The position numbers and the translations under genes were made by a program. DNA of 64,000 nucleotides, from positions 572,146 through 636,145 of the forward strand of contig CP082927.1 of assembly GCA_023038255.1 (NCBI GenBank), in the 5' to 3' direction. Positions 55,576 to 64,000 of the stretch are shown here, piece by piece (the first letter of the stretch is position 1; each line of letters begins with the position of its first letter). The notes beneath the pieces were generated by a model. The model was not told where the DNA came from. It saw only the letters and a program-made list of their open reading frames with translations, and did no database searches. The DNA is from Candidatus Peribacteria bacterium. GTDB lineage: Bacteria; Patescibacteriota; Gracilibacteria; Peribacterales; Peribacteraceae.

Positions 55576-57984
55576 ATGCCATTACTGACGCTCAACTTTG
55601 CCGGCACCAAGGAATTCAAGACAGCACGTCTGCGTAAGCTGGCACTGGGACGAGTCTCAATGCTGATCTATGCCGTCATCCTGATTGGTTTTGGCATTGT
55701 GTCGTATCAGACCAATGATCCGTGGCCATTCCTCCTGGCTGCCTTCCTTATCCTGTTTTTCACACATGTGATGAAACTGTTTTTGGAAGAAGAGCTCGAA
55801 AACGATCTGCTTCCTCTGTCGGAAAATGCTCCGGTCGAATCCTGGCTTTCGCACAGCCTTCTTTCTCACCTTGTCCCGAAAAAGAAAACATCCGCTGGCG
55901 ATCTTCTGGAAGCTGCTGTCCATACAACACGCGGACGGTTTTTGCTGGAAGAATTAAGTATTGATGCAAAAGACATGCTGGTGAAATGCCGCGCTGATAT
56001 AGATCAGAACGTCGAGCTGGAGATGTTTTTGAAGTACGCCAAGCAATCACTCACGACGTTCAATGAAACGCGCATTGATGCAAACATTGTGTTGTACCTT
56101 TTCTTCACATTCGTGCATTGCTGCCGCGATCTTCTGAATCAGGCGGACTTGTCTGAAGAGGACCTTGTGGGACTCCTGCACTGGGAACATTTTCATCATC
56201 ATTTCCGTCTGAAGGATAAGCCGTGGAGTCCGCAGGCTATTGCGCACAATAGTTCCCTCGGCCGTTCGTGGATTATGGGGTACACCGATGCACTCGACAT
56301 GCTGACAACGGAAATCGATGCATCACAGGAAACGAGTGGTGAACGCAGCATTGTCATTCACAAAGAAGTGGTTGATGCAGTCCTGCGTATGCTTCTCCGC
56401 TCGAAAGAACGCAATGTGCTTGTTCTCGGAAAAACAGGAACCGGCAAACGCACGCTCATCCGAAATGTCGTGAAAGAACTGCGCAGTCACGAACGTACAA
56501 AGCATCTGCCGTTTACTCGCGTTCTTCAGTTGCAGACAGAAAAGTTGCTCTCAGGAGTGGCAAACCCCGATGCCTTCCTGCTGAATGCACTGAACCGCGC
56601 GCAGCAGAGCGGGCGTTTTATTCTCGTCATCCGCGATCTCTCCCTGCTCCTGCGCTCCGCAGATCAGAACCTGATGGGAGTCCTGAAAAAGTTTTTGGAA
56701 TCATCCAGCATTTCTGTGGTCGGTATTGCAGACACGCAGGATTATCATTCACTGATCAAAACGGATCCGATGCTTGATAGCCTGTTCCAGAAAGTGACTG
56801 TCGAAGATGCAAACGACGAAGAGGCGATGGAAACCTTGATGGCCCATTATTTCGCATTACAGAGCCATAATATCCGCATCACATACAAGGCGCTCAAATC
56901 CATTCTCGACCTCACCAAGCGCTTCCTTTCCATGCGCGGAGGTCTTCCGGGCACTGCGCTCGATGTGATGGACGAAGCGGTCCATCGTGCTGCGGAAAAC
57001 GGGGACACGTTTGTGCGTGAGACCCATGTACGCGAAGTCATTTCCCTCAAGAGCCGTGTGAACGTCCAACAGGTATCGGAAGGGGAGAAGGAAAGACTGC
57101 TCGTACTCGATGAAGCAATGCAGTCACGTGTAATCGGTCAGGACAATGCGATTCATGCAGTCGTCAGCTCACTCAAGCGCGCTCGCATGGATTTGCGTGA
57201 GAGAAAAAAGCCTGTCGGGACATTCCTGTTTTTGGGTCCGACCGGTGTCGGAAAAACGGAAACTGCAAAAGTACTTGCGGAAGAATATTTCGGCGCAAGC
57301 GATGCAATGATCCGTCTGGATATGAATGAGTACAGTCACGCAGACAGCGTCTTTGGTGTCATCGGTGATTCCGGATCTACAGAAGGATTCCTCGCACAGC
57401 GCGTTCAGGACAAACCGTTCTCCCTCATTCTCCTCGATGAAATCGAGAAAGCACATCCGACCGTGCTCAATCTCTTCCTGCAGATTCTGGATGAAGGATT
57501 TTTAACAGACAGCCGCGGTATCCGCACAGATTTCCGCAACACAATCATCATCGCCACATCCAACGCCGGCGCACTCTTCATCCGCGATTTTGTCAAAGAA
57601 CATGCGGAATACGACAAGCAGGCATTCAAAACTGCACTGATTGATTCCATTCTTCAGCAGAAACTTTTCACGCCGGAATTCGTCAACCGTTTTGATGAAC
57701 TCGTTCTGTTTTATCCGCTGTCACTTGAAAACGCCGGACGCGTTGCAACACTGATGATCGATTCCATTATCGGTGACCTGCAGAAACGTCGCGGCATTAC
57801 AGTCCGCCTGGAAGATGGTGTGATTGCCGCTCTCGTGAAGCGCGGTTACAGTGTGGAATTCGGTGCACGTGAAATGCGCCGCACCATCACCGATATGATT
57901 GAAGACTATCTCGCGGATTATCTGCTCCGTCACGACGTCAAGCGCGGCGATGAAATTGTCATCCCGGCTGCAGCCATAGAATAA
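55576..57984 (+). CDS. membrane-anchored ClpB/ClpC-like double AAA+ ATPase
   Basis: An 802-aa protein. Two membrane helices (about 27-68) replace the usual Clp N-domain. A helical region follows (residues 75-260). The D1 module has GKTGTGKR (Lys291), with Arg where Ser/Thr should be, and a Walker B reading ILVIRDLS instead of IDE, so D1 probably does not hydrolyse ATP. D2 is intact: GPTGVGKT (Lys560), LILLDEIEKAHP (Asp621, Glu622) and the sensor-2 region FGAREMRR. No ClpP-docking GF loop is seen, so a disaggregase or unfoldase at the membrane is more likely than a protease partner. Confidence 0.85.
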   Translation: MPLLTLNFAGTKEFKTARLRKLALGRVSMLIYAVILIGFGIVSYQTNDPWPFLLAAFLILFFTHVMKLFLEEELENDLLPLSENAPVESWLSHSLLSHLVPKKKTSAGDLLEAAVHTTRGRFLLEELSIDAKDMLVKCRADIDQNVELEMFLKYAKQSLTTFNETRIDANIVLYLFFTFVHCCRDLLNQADLSEEDLVGLLHWEHFHHHFRLKDKPWSPQAIAHNSSLGRSWIMGYTDALDMLTTEIDASQETSGERSIVIHKEVVDAVLRMLLRSKERNVLVLGKTGTGKRTLIRNVVKELRSHERTKHLPFTRVLQLQTEKLLSGVANPDAFLLNALNRAQQSGRFILVIRDLSLLLRSADQNLMGVLKKFLESSSISVVGIADTQDYHSLIKTDPMLDSLFQKVTVEDANDEEAMETLMAHYFALQSHNIRITYKALKSILDLTKRFLSMRGGLPGTALDVMDEAVHRAAENGDTFVRETHVREVISLKSRVNVQQVSEGEKERLLVLDEAMQSRVIGQDNAIHAVVSSLKRARMDLRERKKPVGTFLFLGPTGVGKTETAKVLAEEYFGASDAMIRLDMNEYSHADSVFGVIGDSGSTEGFLAQRVQDKPFSLILLDEIEKAHPTVLNLFLQILDEGFLTDSRGIRTDFRNTIIIATSNAGALFIRDFVKEHAEYDKQAFKTALIDSILQQKLFTPEFVNRFDELVLFYPLSLENAGRVATLMIDSIIGDLQKRRGITVRLEDGVIAALVKRGYSVEFGAREMRRTITDMIEDYLADYLLRHDVKRGDEIVIPAAAIE

Positions 57985-58016
57985 TGTCTCTTTGGCAGGA
58001 TCTCTTCCGTTGCATC

Positions 58017-58025
58017 TGCTAGCAT
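58017..58025 (+). promoter_or_regulatory. extended -10 of the 58032 gene
   Basis: TGC-TAGCAT ending 6 bases before the ATG at 58032. Confidence 0.5.
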
Positions 58026-58031
58026 CGGCAC

Positions 58032-58787
58032 ATGAAGACTTCCCTTATGTATGTTCTGTGTACAGCACTCATTCTTTCGGCATGTGGCGCAGAAAAAAGC
58101 GCTGATGGTGTGAGGATCGTGACCGATACCGTGAACGTCACAGAACAAGCCTACACACTCACACTGCGTGTTCCACAAATAAAAGGATTAAACGACAGCG
58201 CAACGCAGACCGACGTGAATGACCGCCTGAAGAAAATAGTCGATGATGCAAAAACCGGATTCTTAAACGAGATTAAAGACATCGTGATCGAACCCGGTGA
58301 TGATACAAAAAGCGGCCTGACCGTCGACTACAAGGCCGGTACGTTCTCGCAGGATATTCTCAGCATCGTCCTGGAAGCATCACCGTACATGGCTGGTGCC
58401 GCTCATCCGAATCACGTCAGCGTGTCTTTTGTGTACGACGTTGCAACGAAGAAGGAAATCGCATTCACAGATCTCTTCAATACGAATGCGAAATATCTTG
58501 AGCGCCTTTCGACACTCACCATTGAACAACTGATTGCAGAATCCAAGAAAAAAGGAACGTTCTATGCACAGAAAGAGCAGACAATCCGCCAGGGGGCAGG
58601 GCCCAAGGCAGAGAACTTCAGGACATTTTCCATCGAAAACGGCAGTATTGTCCTGACATTCGACCCGTATCAGGTCGGCCCCTACGCTGAAGGCACGCAG
58701 ACCGTCACTCTGTCCAGAGCCCAGATAACCGACGTTTTGAGCAATTACGGCAGGAAATTATTGAGCGAAACGGAGAAGAAGAGTTAA
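58032..58787 (+). CDS. lipoprotein with PdaC/RsiV-like (DUF4163-DUF3298) domains
   Basis: A 251-aa lipoprotein with the lipobox ALILSAC. The mature region starts with a PdaC/DUF4163-like part (YTLTLRVPQIKGLNDSATQT) and ends with a DUF3298-like part (MAGAAHPNHVSVSFVYDVAT, ITFTDLF-type segment IAFTDLFNT, NGSIVLTFDPYQVGPYAEGT). This pair is found in RsiV and peptidoglycan deacetylase PdaC, where it binds lysozyme or glycan. The role here is inferred to be cell-wall or glycan binding. No catalytic domain is attached. Confidence 0.75.
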   Translation: MKTSLMYVLCTALILSACGAEKSADGVRIVTDTVNVTEQAYTLTLRVPQIKGLNDSATQTDVNDRLKKIVDDAKTGFLNEIKDIVIEPGDDTKSGLTVDYKAGTFSQDILSIVLEASPYMAGAAHPNHVSVSFVYDVATKKEIAFTDLFNTNAKYLERLSTLTIEQLIAESKKKGTFYAQKEQTIRQGAGPKAENFRTFSIENGSIVLTFDPYQVGPYAEGTQTVTLSRAQITDVLSNYGRKLLSETEKKS

Positions 58788-58886
58788 ATACACATCCTTC
58801 TGCCTCACGTCTTTGCTGCCATGAACTCTGCTACGAGAAAATCCCACCTGTTAGTGGACACTCAGTTAGGGTAGAAGGATCGGGTT

Positions 58887-58917
58887 GCTGAGATTGTATG
58901 ATCTCAGCGCCCTTTTT
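58887..58917 (+). terminator. terminator upstream of the 58957 gene
   Basis: GCTGAGAT (58887-58894) and ATCTCAGC (58901-58908) form an 8-bp stem followed by GCCC and five T. It ends the upstream lipoprotein transcript, 100 bp after the stop. The sequence between (58788-58886) may hold a small RNA, but I see no strong promoter. Confidence 0.7.
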
Positions 58918-58956
58918 CATTGAATCCCTGAAAGCAATCAATTATTGTTCCCCACT

Positions 58957-60813
58957 ATGTCACCCACACTTTCCACCGCTGATGTTCTCAGCTCTCTTGA
59001 TGCAGAATTTAGTGAAAACCGAAGCAACGCAGAGCTTTTAGAGGCAAGAATCGAAAATATCCGGAATCCCGGAAAACTTGAAAGTATTGCAAAAGAAATT
59101 GCTGCATCGAGAACAAGAATGTCCGAGCTGCTTATTCACACCAATGAGATCAAAGAAATCAGCAATCCTTTAAAGCAAAAAGAGGACTTCAGTGCAGAAA
59201 TCTGGAATGAGCGTTTTGTACGCCTGGGAGACATCAATGACATCGATGGTCTGTTTCCCGAAGGGGAACAATTGCGCATGCTGATCTGGTCCAGAATGCC
59301 TGACTGCCGTTTCAAGCGTATTCAGGAACTCTACTGTCAGCCGGAGGATTTTTGCGTTCCAAGATTCACCGTCGTCGACAAGAGAATTGTCTTCCAGGCA
59401 AGCACGCGCTTTGATGATTTGTCTCTGGACCCCATCCTGATGGATATCAATCTTGTTGCCGATTCCCTTCTGGAAAAGCTCCAGATAGCAGAGTTCCCGG
59501 AGGAAGACCCAGTGGAGCACCTGAAAATGAAAGCTGCGGCACTTCCACGATTCAAAGAAATTCTGGAAAGAGCGACGCAACTCTCTCCGCGCAACAAGCG
59601 TATTTTGATTGTGGCATCACAGCACAACCAGACCGAGAGCATTGAAGCAGATGTTCGTGGTGCACCGAATGCGGTGGAAGGGGCAATAATCTACCTGAAA
59701 ACAGATGACAGAAAAAAATCACCGACAAAAAAGAAACAGTTTGAAAGACGGTCTGCACAGTTCTTCGAAAATGGATATGACGCCAAGCGCAAAACACATC
59801 ACGAAGAACTTGCGTATAGCAATGAAGTATCAAAGCTTTCAAAGCTCATTGTCAGAATCAAAAACATCAATGGTGAAATTGATGCACAATGGAAAGCCGA
59901 GGCTGCGGATTCTGTAAAACAGGATATGCGCAGTAGAGCGAATGAATTATTCGGGGAATGCGCGGAGACACTGCAATTCTGCTCTAATTTGTACAAAGTA
60001 AAAGCGCGCACCCGTGTTGCCACTATTAAGAGTCATATCAGTGAAGACGTCACAAAAAAGCCGAATATCTCTGCAGTCATGACCTGTATGACATCTGCCA
60101 GAGAAGATCTGCAGAAGCGTAACGAGACGGACATTGTCGAAAAAAGCGGCTTCAATCAGAATGATCGCGCCGGACTCCAGACTCAGCTGAAAAAACATGA
60201 GGATATCATTGCGGAGTACGGTGCAGGAATTATGTCTGTTGCCAAAAGCTTTGCAGACAATCCGGATATTTTTGAGCCGGATTATTTATCTGCTGATGAA
60301 ATTCCGGTCAAAGTGCAGGAATTCCTGATGCAGGTACGTCCTGAACTTCTCGATGAAGTCATCATGGCGCCGTTTGTGACCTATGCGTCGAAACTAAAAG
60401 AAAAATACGATGCACTCGGGGCGGCAGCATCTATGCAAGACAGGGAAGCAGCTGCGCAGATTCTGATTCAGATGCATGTCATCAAAAAGTTTTCAGATGT
60501 GCAGAAGGTATTCGAAAAGATTAAAGAAAGCATCATCGATCCGCGCTTTGTGTCTGTGGATGTCATTCGAACATTTATCACGGATCTGAACCGGGAATTC
60601 TTTGCATTCCAGATTTTCGGAGAGACGATTGTCGAGAGTTACGTTCCTGCCTACGAAAGCATGCGATCCTCTTTGGCTGTCATGGAAAAAAGACTGACAC
60701 ACTATGAAGCACACAAGGCGATGACCATTGAAGAGCGCACGGAAATGTACGGACGTATGAAGGAATACCTGGATAGGTTTGATATTCCCACAATTGTTGG
60801 AGGTTTTGAGTAA
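58957..60813 (+). CDS. large helical hypothetical protein
   Basis: A 618-aa protein, not recognised. It is almost entirely helical and charged, with coiled-coil-like stretches (LEARIENIRNPGKLESIAKE, KLSKLIVRIKNINGEIDAQW, YESMRSSLAVMEKRLTHYEA). No signal peptide or membrane helix is present. Lys/Arg are frequent in the middle (DDRKKSPTKKKQFERRSA). It resembles no enzyme in motif terms and could be structural or a DNA- or protein-binding factor. The start at 58957 (ATG) is preferred over TTG at 58945. Confidence 0.65.
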   Translation: MSPTLSTADVLSSLDAEFSENRSNAELLEARIENIRNPGKLESIAKEIAASRTRMSELLIHTNEIKEISNPLKQKEDFSAEIWNERFVRLGDINDIDGLFPEGEQLRMLIWSRMPDCRFKRIQELYCQPEDFCVPRFTVVDKRIVFQASTRFDDLSLDPILMDINLVADSLLEKLQIAEFPEEDPVEHLKMKAAALPRFKEILERATQLSPRNKRILIVASQHNQTESIEADVRGAPNAVEGAIIYLKTDDRKKSPTKKKQFERRSAQFFENGYDAKRKTHHEELAYSNEVSKLSKLIVRIKNINGEIDAQWKAEAADSVKQDMRSRANELFGECAETLQFCSNLYKVKARTRVATIKSHISEDVTKKPNISAVMTCMTSAREDLQKRNETDIVEKSGFNQNDRAGLQTQLKKHEDIIAEYGAGIMSVAKSFADNPDIFEPDYLSADEIPVKVQEFLMQVRPELLDEVIMAPFVTYASKLKEKYDALGAAASMQDREAAAQILIQMHVIKKFSDVQKVFEKIKESIIDPRFVSVDVIRTFITDLNREFFAFQIFGETIVESYVPAYESMRSSLAVMEKRLTHYEAHKAMTIEERTEMYGRMKEYLDRFDIPTIVGGFE

Positions 60814-60878
60814 GCACACTCAAGGCTCATCACAATTTGCCAAATAATGCGAAAAGTTTATAATATTTTGCCGATCGT

Positions 60879-61196
60879 ATGTTCGGTTTCTGCTTCACGG
60901 TCTTTCACACGCAAGGAAAACAGATGCTTGTACTTATGTTAGTGCTACTAAGCTTCCTTGTAGGAAGCGGTACAGCGGAAGGAATCATTCTGCTTGTTTC
61001 ACGAAGTAAAGAAATTGCGGATAAACAACAGTTTATATACAGAATGTCCGTTTTTTTTATACTGTTGAGCTTTACTCATACAATACAGTGCATCTTGAAA
61101 CATCCGGAAAGAGAGGGTTTCATCTCTATTATCTACTGCGGAACCATTGGTGGTTTCGTGGTTATGTACCTTGCAAGAAAGAAAGATGCGGATTAA
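60879..61196 (+). CDS. small membrane protein
   Basis: A 105-aa protein with three hydrophobic segments (QMLVLMLVLLSFLVGSGTAE, MSVFFILLSFTHTIQCIL, YCGTIGGFVVMYLA) and a basic C-terminus. No family is recognised. TATAAT at 60859-60864 lies 14 bases upstream; an internal ATG at 60924 is another possible start. The DNA here is more AT-rich than its surroundings. It is followed by a strong terminator shared with groEL. Confidence 0.5.
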   Translation: MFGFCFTVFHTQGKQMLVLMLVLLSFLVGSGTAEGIILLVSRSKEIADKQQFIYRMSVFFILLSFTHTIQCILKHPEREGFISIIYCGTIGGFVVMYLARKKDAD

Positions 61197-61198
61197 TA

Positions 61199-61219
61199 AA
61201 ATCTGATCCTTTCAGATTT
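61199..61219. terminator. first stem-loop after the 60879 gene
   Basis: AAATCTGA (61199-61206) and TCAGATTT (61212-61219) form an 8-bp stem with a 5-base loop, followed by T then A runs. Confidence 0.5.
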
Positions 61220-61220
61220 T

Positions 61221-61254
61221 AAAACCCCCAGCTCACGAATGTGCTGGGGGTTTT
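61221..61254. terminator. bidirectional terminator between groEL and the 60879 gene
   Basis: AAAACCCCCAGC (61221-61232) and GCTGGGGGTTTT (61243-61254) are a perfect 12-bp stem with a T run on either strand. Confidence 0.9.
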
Positions 61255-61267
61255 ATCTCTATAATCT

Positions 61268-62902
61268 TTAGAAATCCATTCCACCCATTCCACCACCTGC
61301 CGGCATAGCAGGCTCTTCCTTCTTCGGAATATCGGTGACAGCAACTTCCAGCGTGAGGAACATGGCAGCAACGGAGACTGCGTTTTCAAGTGCTGCGCGT
61401 GAGACTTTCTTCGGATCAATCACCATGCCTTTCACGAGGTCTGTGTATTCACCCGTGAGAGCGTTGTATCCGAAGCCGTCTTTTCCTTCCTTCACTTTGC
61501 TCACCACAACATCACCGGCTACACCTGCATTTTCTGCGATATTCTTGGCAGGAGCCGTGAGAGAGTTCATCACGATCTGAATACCGATCTGCTCGTCTTT
61601 GTTGCTGGTCTTTTTAAGCAATGCTTCAAGTGTCGGCAATGCGCGGATGTACGCCGTTCCGCCTCCCGGGACGATTCCTTCCTCAGCAGCTGCACGTGTT
61701 GCGGAGAGAGCGTCTTCCACGCGGTGCTGCTTCTCTTTCTGTTCCACTTCTGTCGCGGCACCGACTTTGATGACAGCAACACCACCAGTGAGCTTTGCGA
61801 GGCGCTCCTGGAGTTTCTCGCGGTCGAAGTCTGACTTTGTGTAGTCGAGCTGTGCCTTGATTTCATTGATGCGCATTTCAATATCCGCTTTCTTTCCGCG
61901 GCCACCCACAATGAGTGTTGCATCTTTGCTCGCAACAACACGACGTGCTGTTCCAAGATCGGCAACCGTTGCATTCTCAAGCTTCAGACCGACTTCCTCG
62001 CTGATGACGCGACCGCCTGTGAGAGCGGCAATGTCTTTCAGGATTTCTTTGCGGCGATCACCGAATGCGGGAGCCTTCACAGCAAGAGCCACGAATGTGC
62101 CACGGAGTTTGTTCAGAATGAGGGTCGTGAGTGCTTCGCCTTCAATGTTTTCTGCAATGATCACGATTTCCTTCTTACCCTTCTGGGCAAGGCCCTCAAG
62201 AAGCGGCAGGATTTCCTGAATGGAGCTGATTTTTTTGTCGGTAATGAGAATGGATGCATTCTCAAATACAGCATCCATGCGAGCGGTATCAGTCACGAAA
62301 TATGGCGAGATGTAGCCATTATCGAACTGCATACCTTCCACGAATTCTTTCTCAAGACCCAGTGTCTGACCCGCTTCCACAGTCACGACTCCGTCCTTTC
62401 CCACTTCGTCGATGACTTCTGCAATAGCCTTTCCGATTTCGCTGTCCTGTGCAGAAATTGTCGCAACGGCTTCGAACTCATCTTTCTTCGTCACATCTTT
62501 TTTCAATTTGCCGAGGAAATCTGTCACTGCGCCCGTCGCCATTTCCATACCACGCTTGATGAGAATCGGATTGGAACCGGAGCTTAAGTGCTTCATGCCT
62601 TCGTCCATCATTGCGTGTGCAAGAACGGTTGCGGTTGTGGTTCCGTCACCGGCAGCATCGTTTGTTTTCGTTGCCGCTTCCTTCACAAGCTGCGCGCCCA
62701 TATTTTCAAACGGATCATCCAGTTCGATTTCTTTGGCGACTGTGACACCATCTTTCGTGACAGTCGGTCCGCCGTATTTCTTATCAATCACAACGTTGCG
62801 GCCCTTGGGACCCATGGTTGCGCGGACAGCAGCTGCGAGTTTGGTGACACCGCTCAGCACTTTCTGACGTGCCTGGTCACCGAAGAGAAGTTGTTTAGCC
62901 AT
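61268..62902 (-). CDS. groEL: chaperonin GroEL
   Basis: Cage-forming Hsp60 that folds proteins with GroES. The 544-aa protein has the ATP-binding [14 protein letters not shown] and [14 protein letters not shown], the apical [14 protein letters not shown] and the C-terminal GGGMGGM tail. Length is standard. It follows groES by 43 bp in one operon. Confidence 0.98.
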   Translation of the reverse strand: MAKQLLFGDQARQKVLSGVTKLAAAVRATMGPKGRNVVIDKKYGGPTVTKDGVTVAKEIELDDPFENMGAQLVKEAATKTNDAAGDGTTTATVLAHAMMDEGMKHLSSGSNPILIKRGMEMATGAVTDFLGKLKKDVTKKDEFEAVATISAQDSEIGKAIAEVIDEVGKDGVVTVEAGQTLGLEKEFVEGMQFDNGYISPYFVTDTARMDAVFENASILITDKKISSIQEILPLLEGLAQKGKKEIVIIAENIEGEALTTLILNKLRGTFVALAVKAPAFGDRRKEILKDIAALTGGRVISEEVGLKLENATVADLGTARRVVASKDATLIVGGRGKKADIEMRINEIKAQLDYTKSDFDREKLQERLAKLTGGVAVIKVGAATEVEQKEKQHRVEDALSATRAAAEEGIVPGGGTAYIRALPTLEALLKKTSNKDEQIGIQIVMNSLTAPAKNIAENAGVAGDVVVSKVKEGKDGFGYNALTGEYTDLVKGMVIDPKKVSRAALENAVSVAAMFLTLEVAVTDIPKKEEPAMPAGGGMGGMDF

Positions 62903-62945
62903 ATAATAGGTTATAGGTAATAGGAAATAGGAGAATAGGGATGCG

Positions 62946-63275
62946 TTATTTTACGAGACCAAGAATGGAATCAACGTGGAGGATTTTGACTTCGACATCT
63001 TTATTGTCTTTATCCTTGAGTTTGACGTCGTCACCGGCATATTTTCCGAAGAGGACCTTGTCGCCGACTTTCAGGTAATCGTGCGGATTTACATTGTCTT
63101 TGCCCATGCCGCCCTTTCCGAGTGCGAGCACAATACCTTCCTGGGGCTTTTCGCCTTTGGCCGTATCGGGAATCACAATGCCACTTGCTGTAACCTGTTC
63201 AGCCTCAATAGGCATGACAACGACACGATCTCCAAGAGGTTCAATCGAGACGGCTAATTTTGGAAGAGTTGCCAT
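62946..63275 (-). CDS. groES: co-chaperonin GroES
   Basis: Lid of the GroEL cage, 109 aa. [19 protein letters not shown], the mobile loop [19 protein letters not shown] and [17 protein letters not shown] are family-typical. The length is about 12 residues above E. coli GroES because of N- and C-terminal additions. It is the first gene of the groES-groEL operon under CIRCE control. Confidence 0.97.
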   Translation of the reverse strand: MATLPKLAVSIEPLGDRVVVMPIEAEQVTASGIVIPDTAKGEKPQEGIVLALGKGGMGKDNVNPHDYLKVGDKVLFGKYAGDDVKLKDKDNKDVEVKILHVDSILGLVK

Positions 63276-63311
63276 AGAAAATGTATGGGAAATGAAAGAA
63301 AAATGACTTGG

Positions 63312-63338
63312 TTAGCAGTCCCTATTTTAGAGTGATAA
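63312..63338. promoter_or_regulatory. CIRCE operator of groES-groEL
   Basis: TTAGCAGTC-N9-GAGTGATAA matches the CIRCE consensus TTAGCACTC-N9-GAGTGCTAA with one change in each arm. It overlaps the promoter below, so HrcA would block transcription. HrcA itself is not in the window. Confidence 0.85.
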
Positions 63339-63351
63339 TTTGGATCGTCAA
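63324..63351 (-). promoter_or_regulatory. promoter of groES-groEL
   Basis: Minus-strand TTGACG (63346-63351), 16-base spacer and TAAAAT (63324-63329), overlapped by CIRCE. The leader to the ATG at 63275 is about 40 bases. Confidence 0.65.
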
Positions 63352-63680
63352 GTAAGCGAGGTCTCCTCATAGAAATACAGCCCCCTTTCTCTGTCTTTTG
63401 AAAGAGATTTCTCTCGCAGCAGCACATTCATTTTATCCCGCACAACCGCAAAGAAGCGGCGGGGAATCCCTATGGCATCAATAATCTCATCCACACTACA
63501 GCCAGCGTCCCCGGACGAACGGACTCTGTGTACGATAAATTCCCGCAGATCATCAACCACTATCTGGATATGTTCAATGGTATCAGCGGATGCAAAACGG
63601 CGGACATCGGTCGGTCCGACAAAGCGGTGTATGGAAGAGGGCGCATTCATAAAAGGGCTTACTCTAGCAGAGCTGATCAA
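63348..63680 (-). CDS. hypothetical protein, possible winged helix
   Basis: A 110-aa soluble protein. The C-terminal half (SVDEIIDAIGIPRRFFAVVRDK, LSKDRERGLYFYEE) has the spacing of a helix-turn-helix with a wing. The N-terminal half is a helical region (ADTIEHIQIVVDDLREFIVH). The ATGA overlap with the upstream ATP-grasp gene indicates coupling. An ATG at 63650 is another start. The role is unknown. Confidence 0.6.
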   Translation of the reverse strand: MISSARVSPFMNAPSSIHRFVGPTDVRRFASADTIEHIQIVVDDLREFIVHRVRSSGDAGCSVDEIIDAIGIPRRFFAVVRDKMNVLLREKSLSKDRERGLYFYEETSLT

Positions 63681-64000
63681 GCAGGACCATATGCTTCACC
63701 CAGCAGAAGATCTGTCAGCTTTTCATAAAAATGCCTGTAGTTTTTTCCCATAGAAAGCGGGGACAGTCCTACCTTCGCATTAAGTTCAATCAATCTCCAG
63801 TTCCCGCCTTTGCCGCGTGCAAAATCCGCAGAATAAATGCGGCGCGGATACCGGGACAGTTTTGCGTCGACTATCTTCATCATGTTCAAAGCTTCATCAG
63901 GAATGTCTCCAATCAATACCTCCGTCTCCTTTCCGCCGAGAGATACATTGGAAATACGCAATCCTTCCGCAGGCGTCCGGATGTAACTCACAACTACTTC
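63677..64000 (-). CDS. ATP-grasp-domain protein, N-terminal part outside the window
   Basis: The frame is open to the window edge, so only the C-terminal 107 residues are seen. SADFARGKGGNWRLIELNAKVGLSPL holds the metal-binding Asp, Glu and Asn of an ATP-grasp ligase (RimK or glutathione-synthetase-like), preceded by VVVSYIRTP and a conserved DIPDEALNMMKIVDAKLSR stretch. The substrate is not known from this fragment. It is cotranscribed with the 63348 gene. Confidence 0.7.
   Translation of the reverse strand, partial: EVVVSYIRTPAEGLRISNVSLGGKETEVLIGDIPDEALNMMKIVDAKLSRYPRRIYSADFARGKGGNWRLIELNAKVGLSPLSMGKNYRHFYEKLTDLLLGEAYGPA

Noticed and set aside
58788-58886. Separate small RNA gene before the terminator at 58887
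   Set aside because: No -10/-35 pair with good spacing and no strong internal helices; it can be the 3' untranslated end of the lipoprotein mRNA.

Overview
The window looks like chromosome of a reduced-genome Candidate Phyla Radiation (Patescibacteria) bacterium, most likely of the Peregrinibacteria/Peribacteria type. This is inferred from gene content and style, not from a marker search: compact gene spacing, roughly 50% GC, Ser-rich 'SSSS' linkers in secreted proteins, several SLH-domain proteins, and almost no Shine-Dalgarno sequences. TGA is used freely as a stop (for example the genes ending at 4884, 14616 and 43232), so this is not a UGA-recoded gracilibacterial genome. No insertion sequence, prophage, CRISPR array or rRNA operon is visible.

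Layout. 1-8.4 kb: information processing (leucyl-tRNA synthetase, two small acyl-carrier-like proteins, an RNA m5C methyltransferase, primase, the main sigma factor), then a probable structured RNA on the minus strand. 8.7-18.3 kb: repair and nucleotide housekeeping (UvrD-type helicase with a C-terminal nuclease, RdgB, an AlkD-like protein), FtsK, a kinase-like protein and a plant UER-like sugar epimerase/reductase. 18.4-24.6 kb: a MarR-controlled MacAB-like export operon and a lipoprotein. 24.6-31.8 kb: envelope genes, with GT-C-like membrane proteins, tRNA-Tyr, two SLH proteins, and a three-gene minus-strand operon encoding a dockerin protein, a cohesin/Fn3 protein and a cupredoxin-like protein. 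31.9-41.7 kb: HolA, GreA, CarB, an SLH protein, an EamA transporter and two envelope/glycosylation membrane proteins. 41.8-48.6 kb: a complete F1Fo ATP synthase operon in the unusual order beta-epsilon-I-a-c-b-delta-alpha-gamma. 48.6-58.8 kb: tRNA-Leu, a sortase, MnmA, RF1, FolD, Tmk, a membrane-anchored ClpB-like AAA+ protein and an RsiV-like lipoprotein. 59-64 kb: an orphan helical protein, then groES-groEL under a CIRCE element, and the end of an ATP-grasp gene.

The most notable system is the surface module. The cohesin and cupredoxin-like proteins end in the same ETGP-plus-membrane-helix signal, a dockerin gene sits directly upstream, and a sortase lies 18 kb away. Together they suggest a small sortase-anchored cohesin-dockerin assembly. 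The second theme is transcript architecture: at more than a dozen genes a -10 hexamer, often an extended TGn -10, ends 6 or 7 bases before the start codon, which implies widespread leaderless mRNAs and allows many starts to be placed with confidence.
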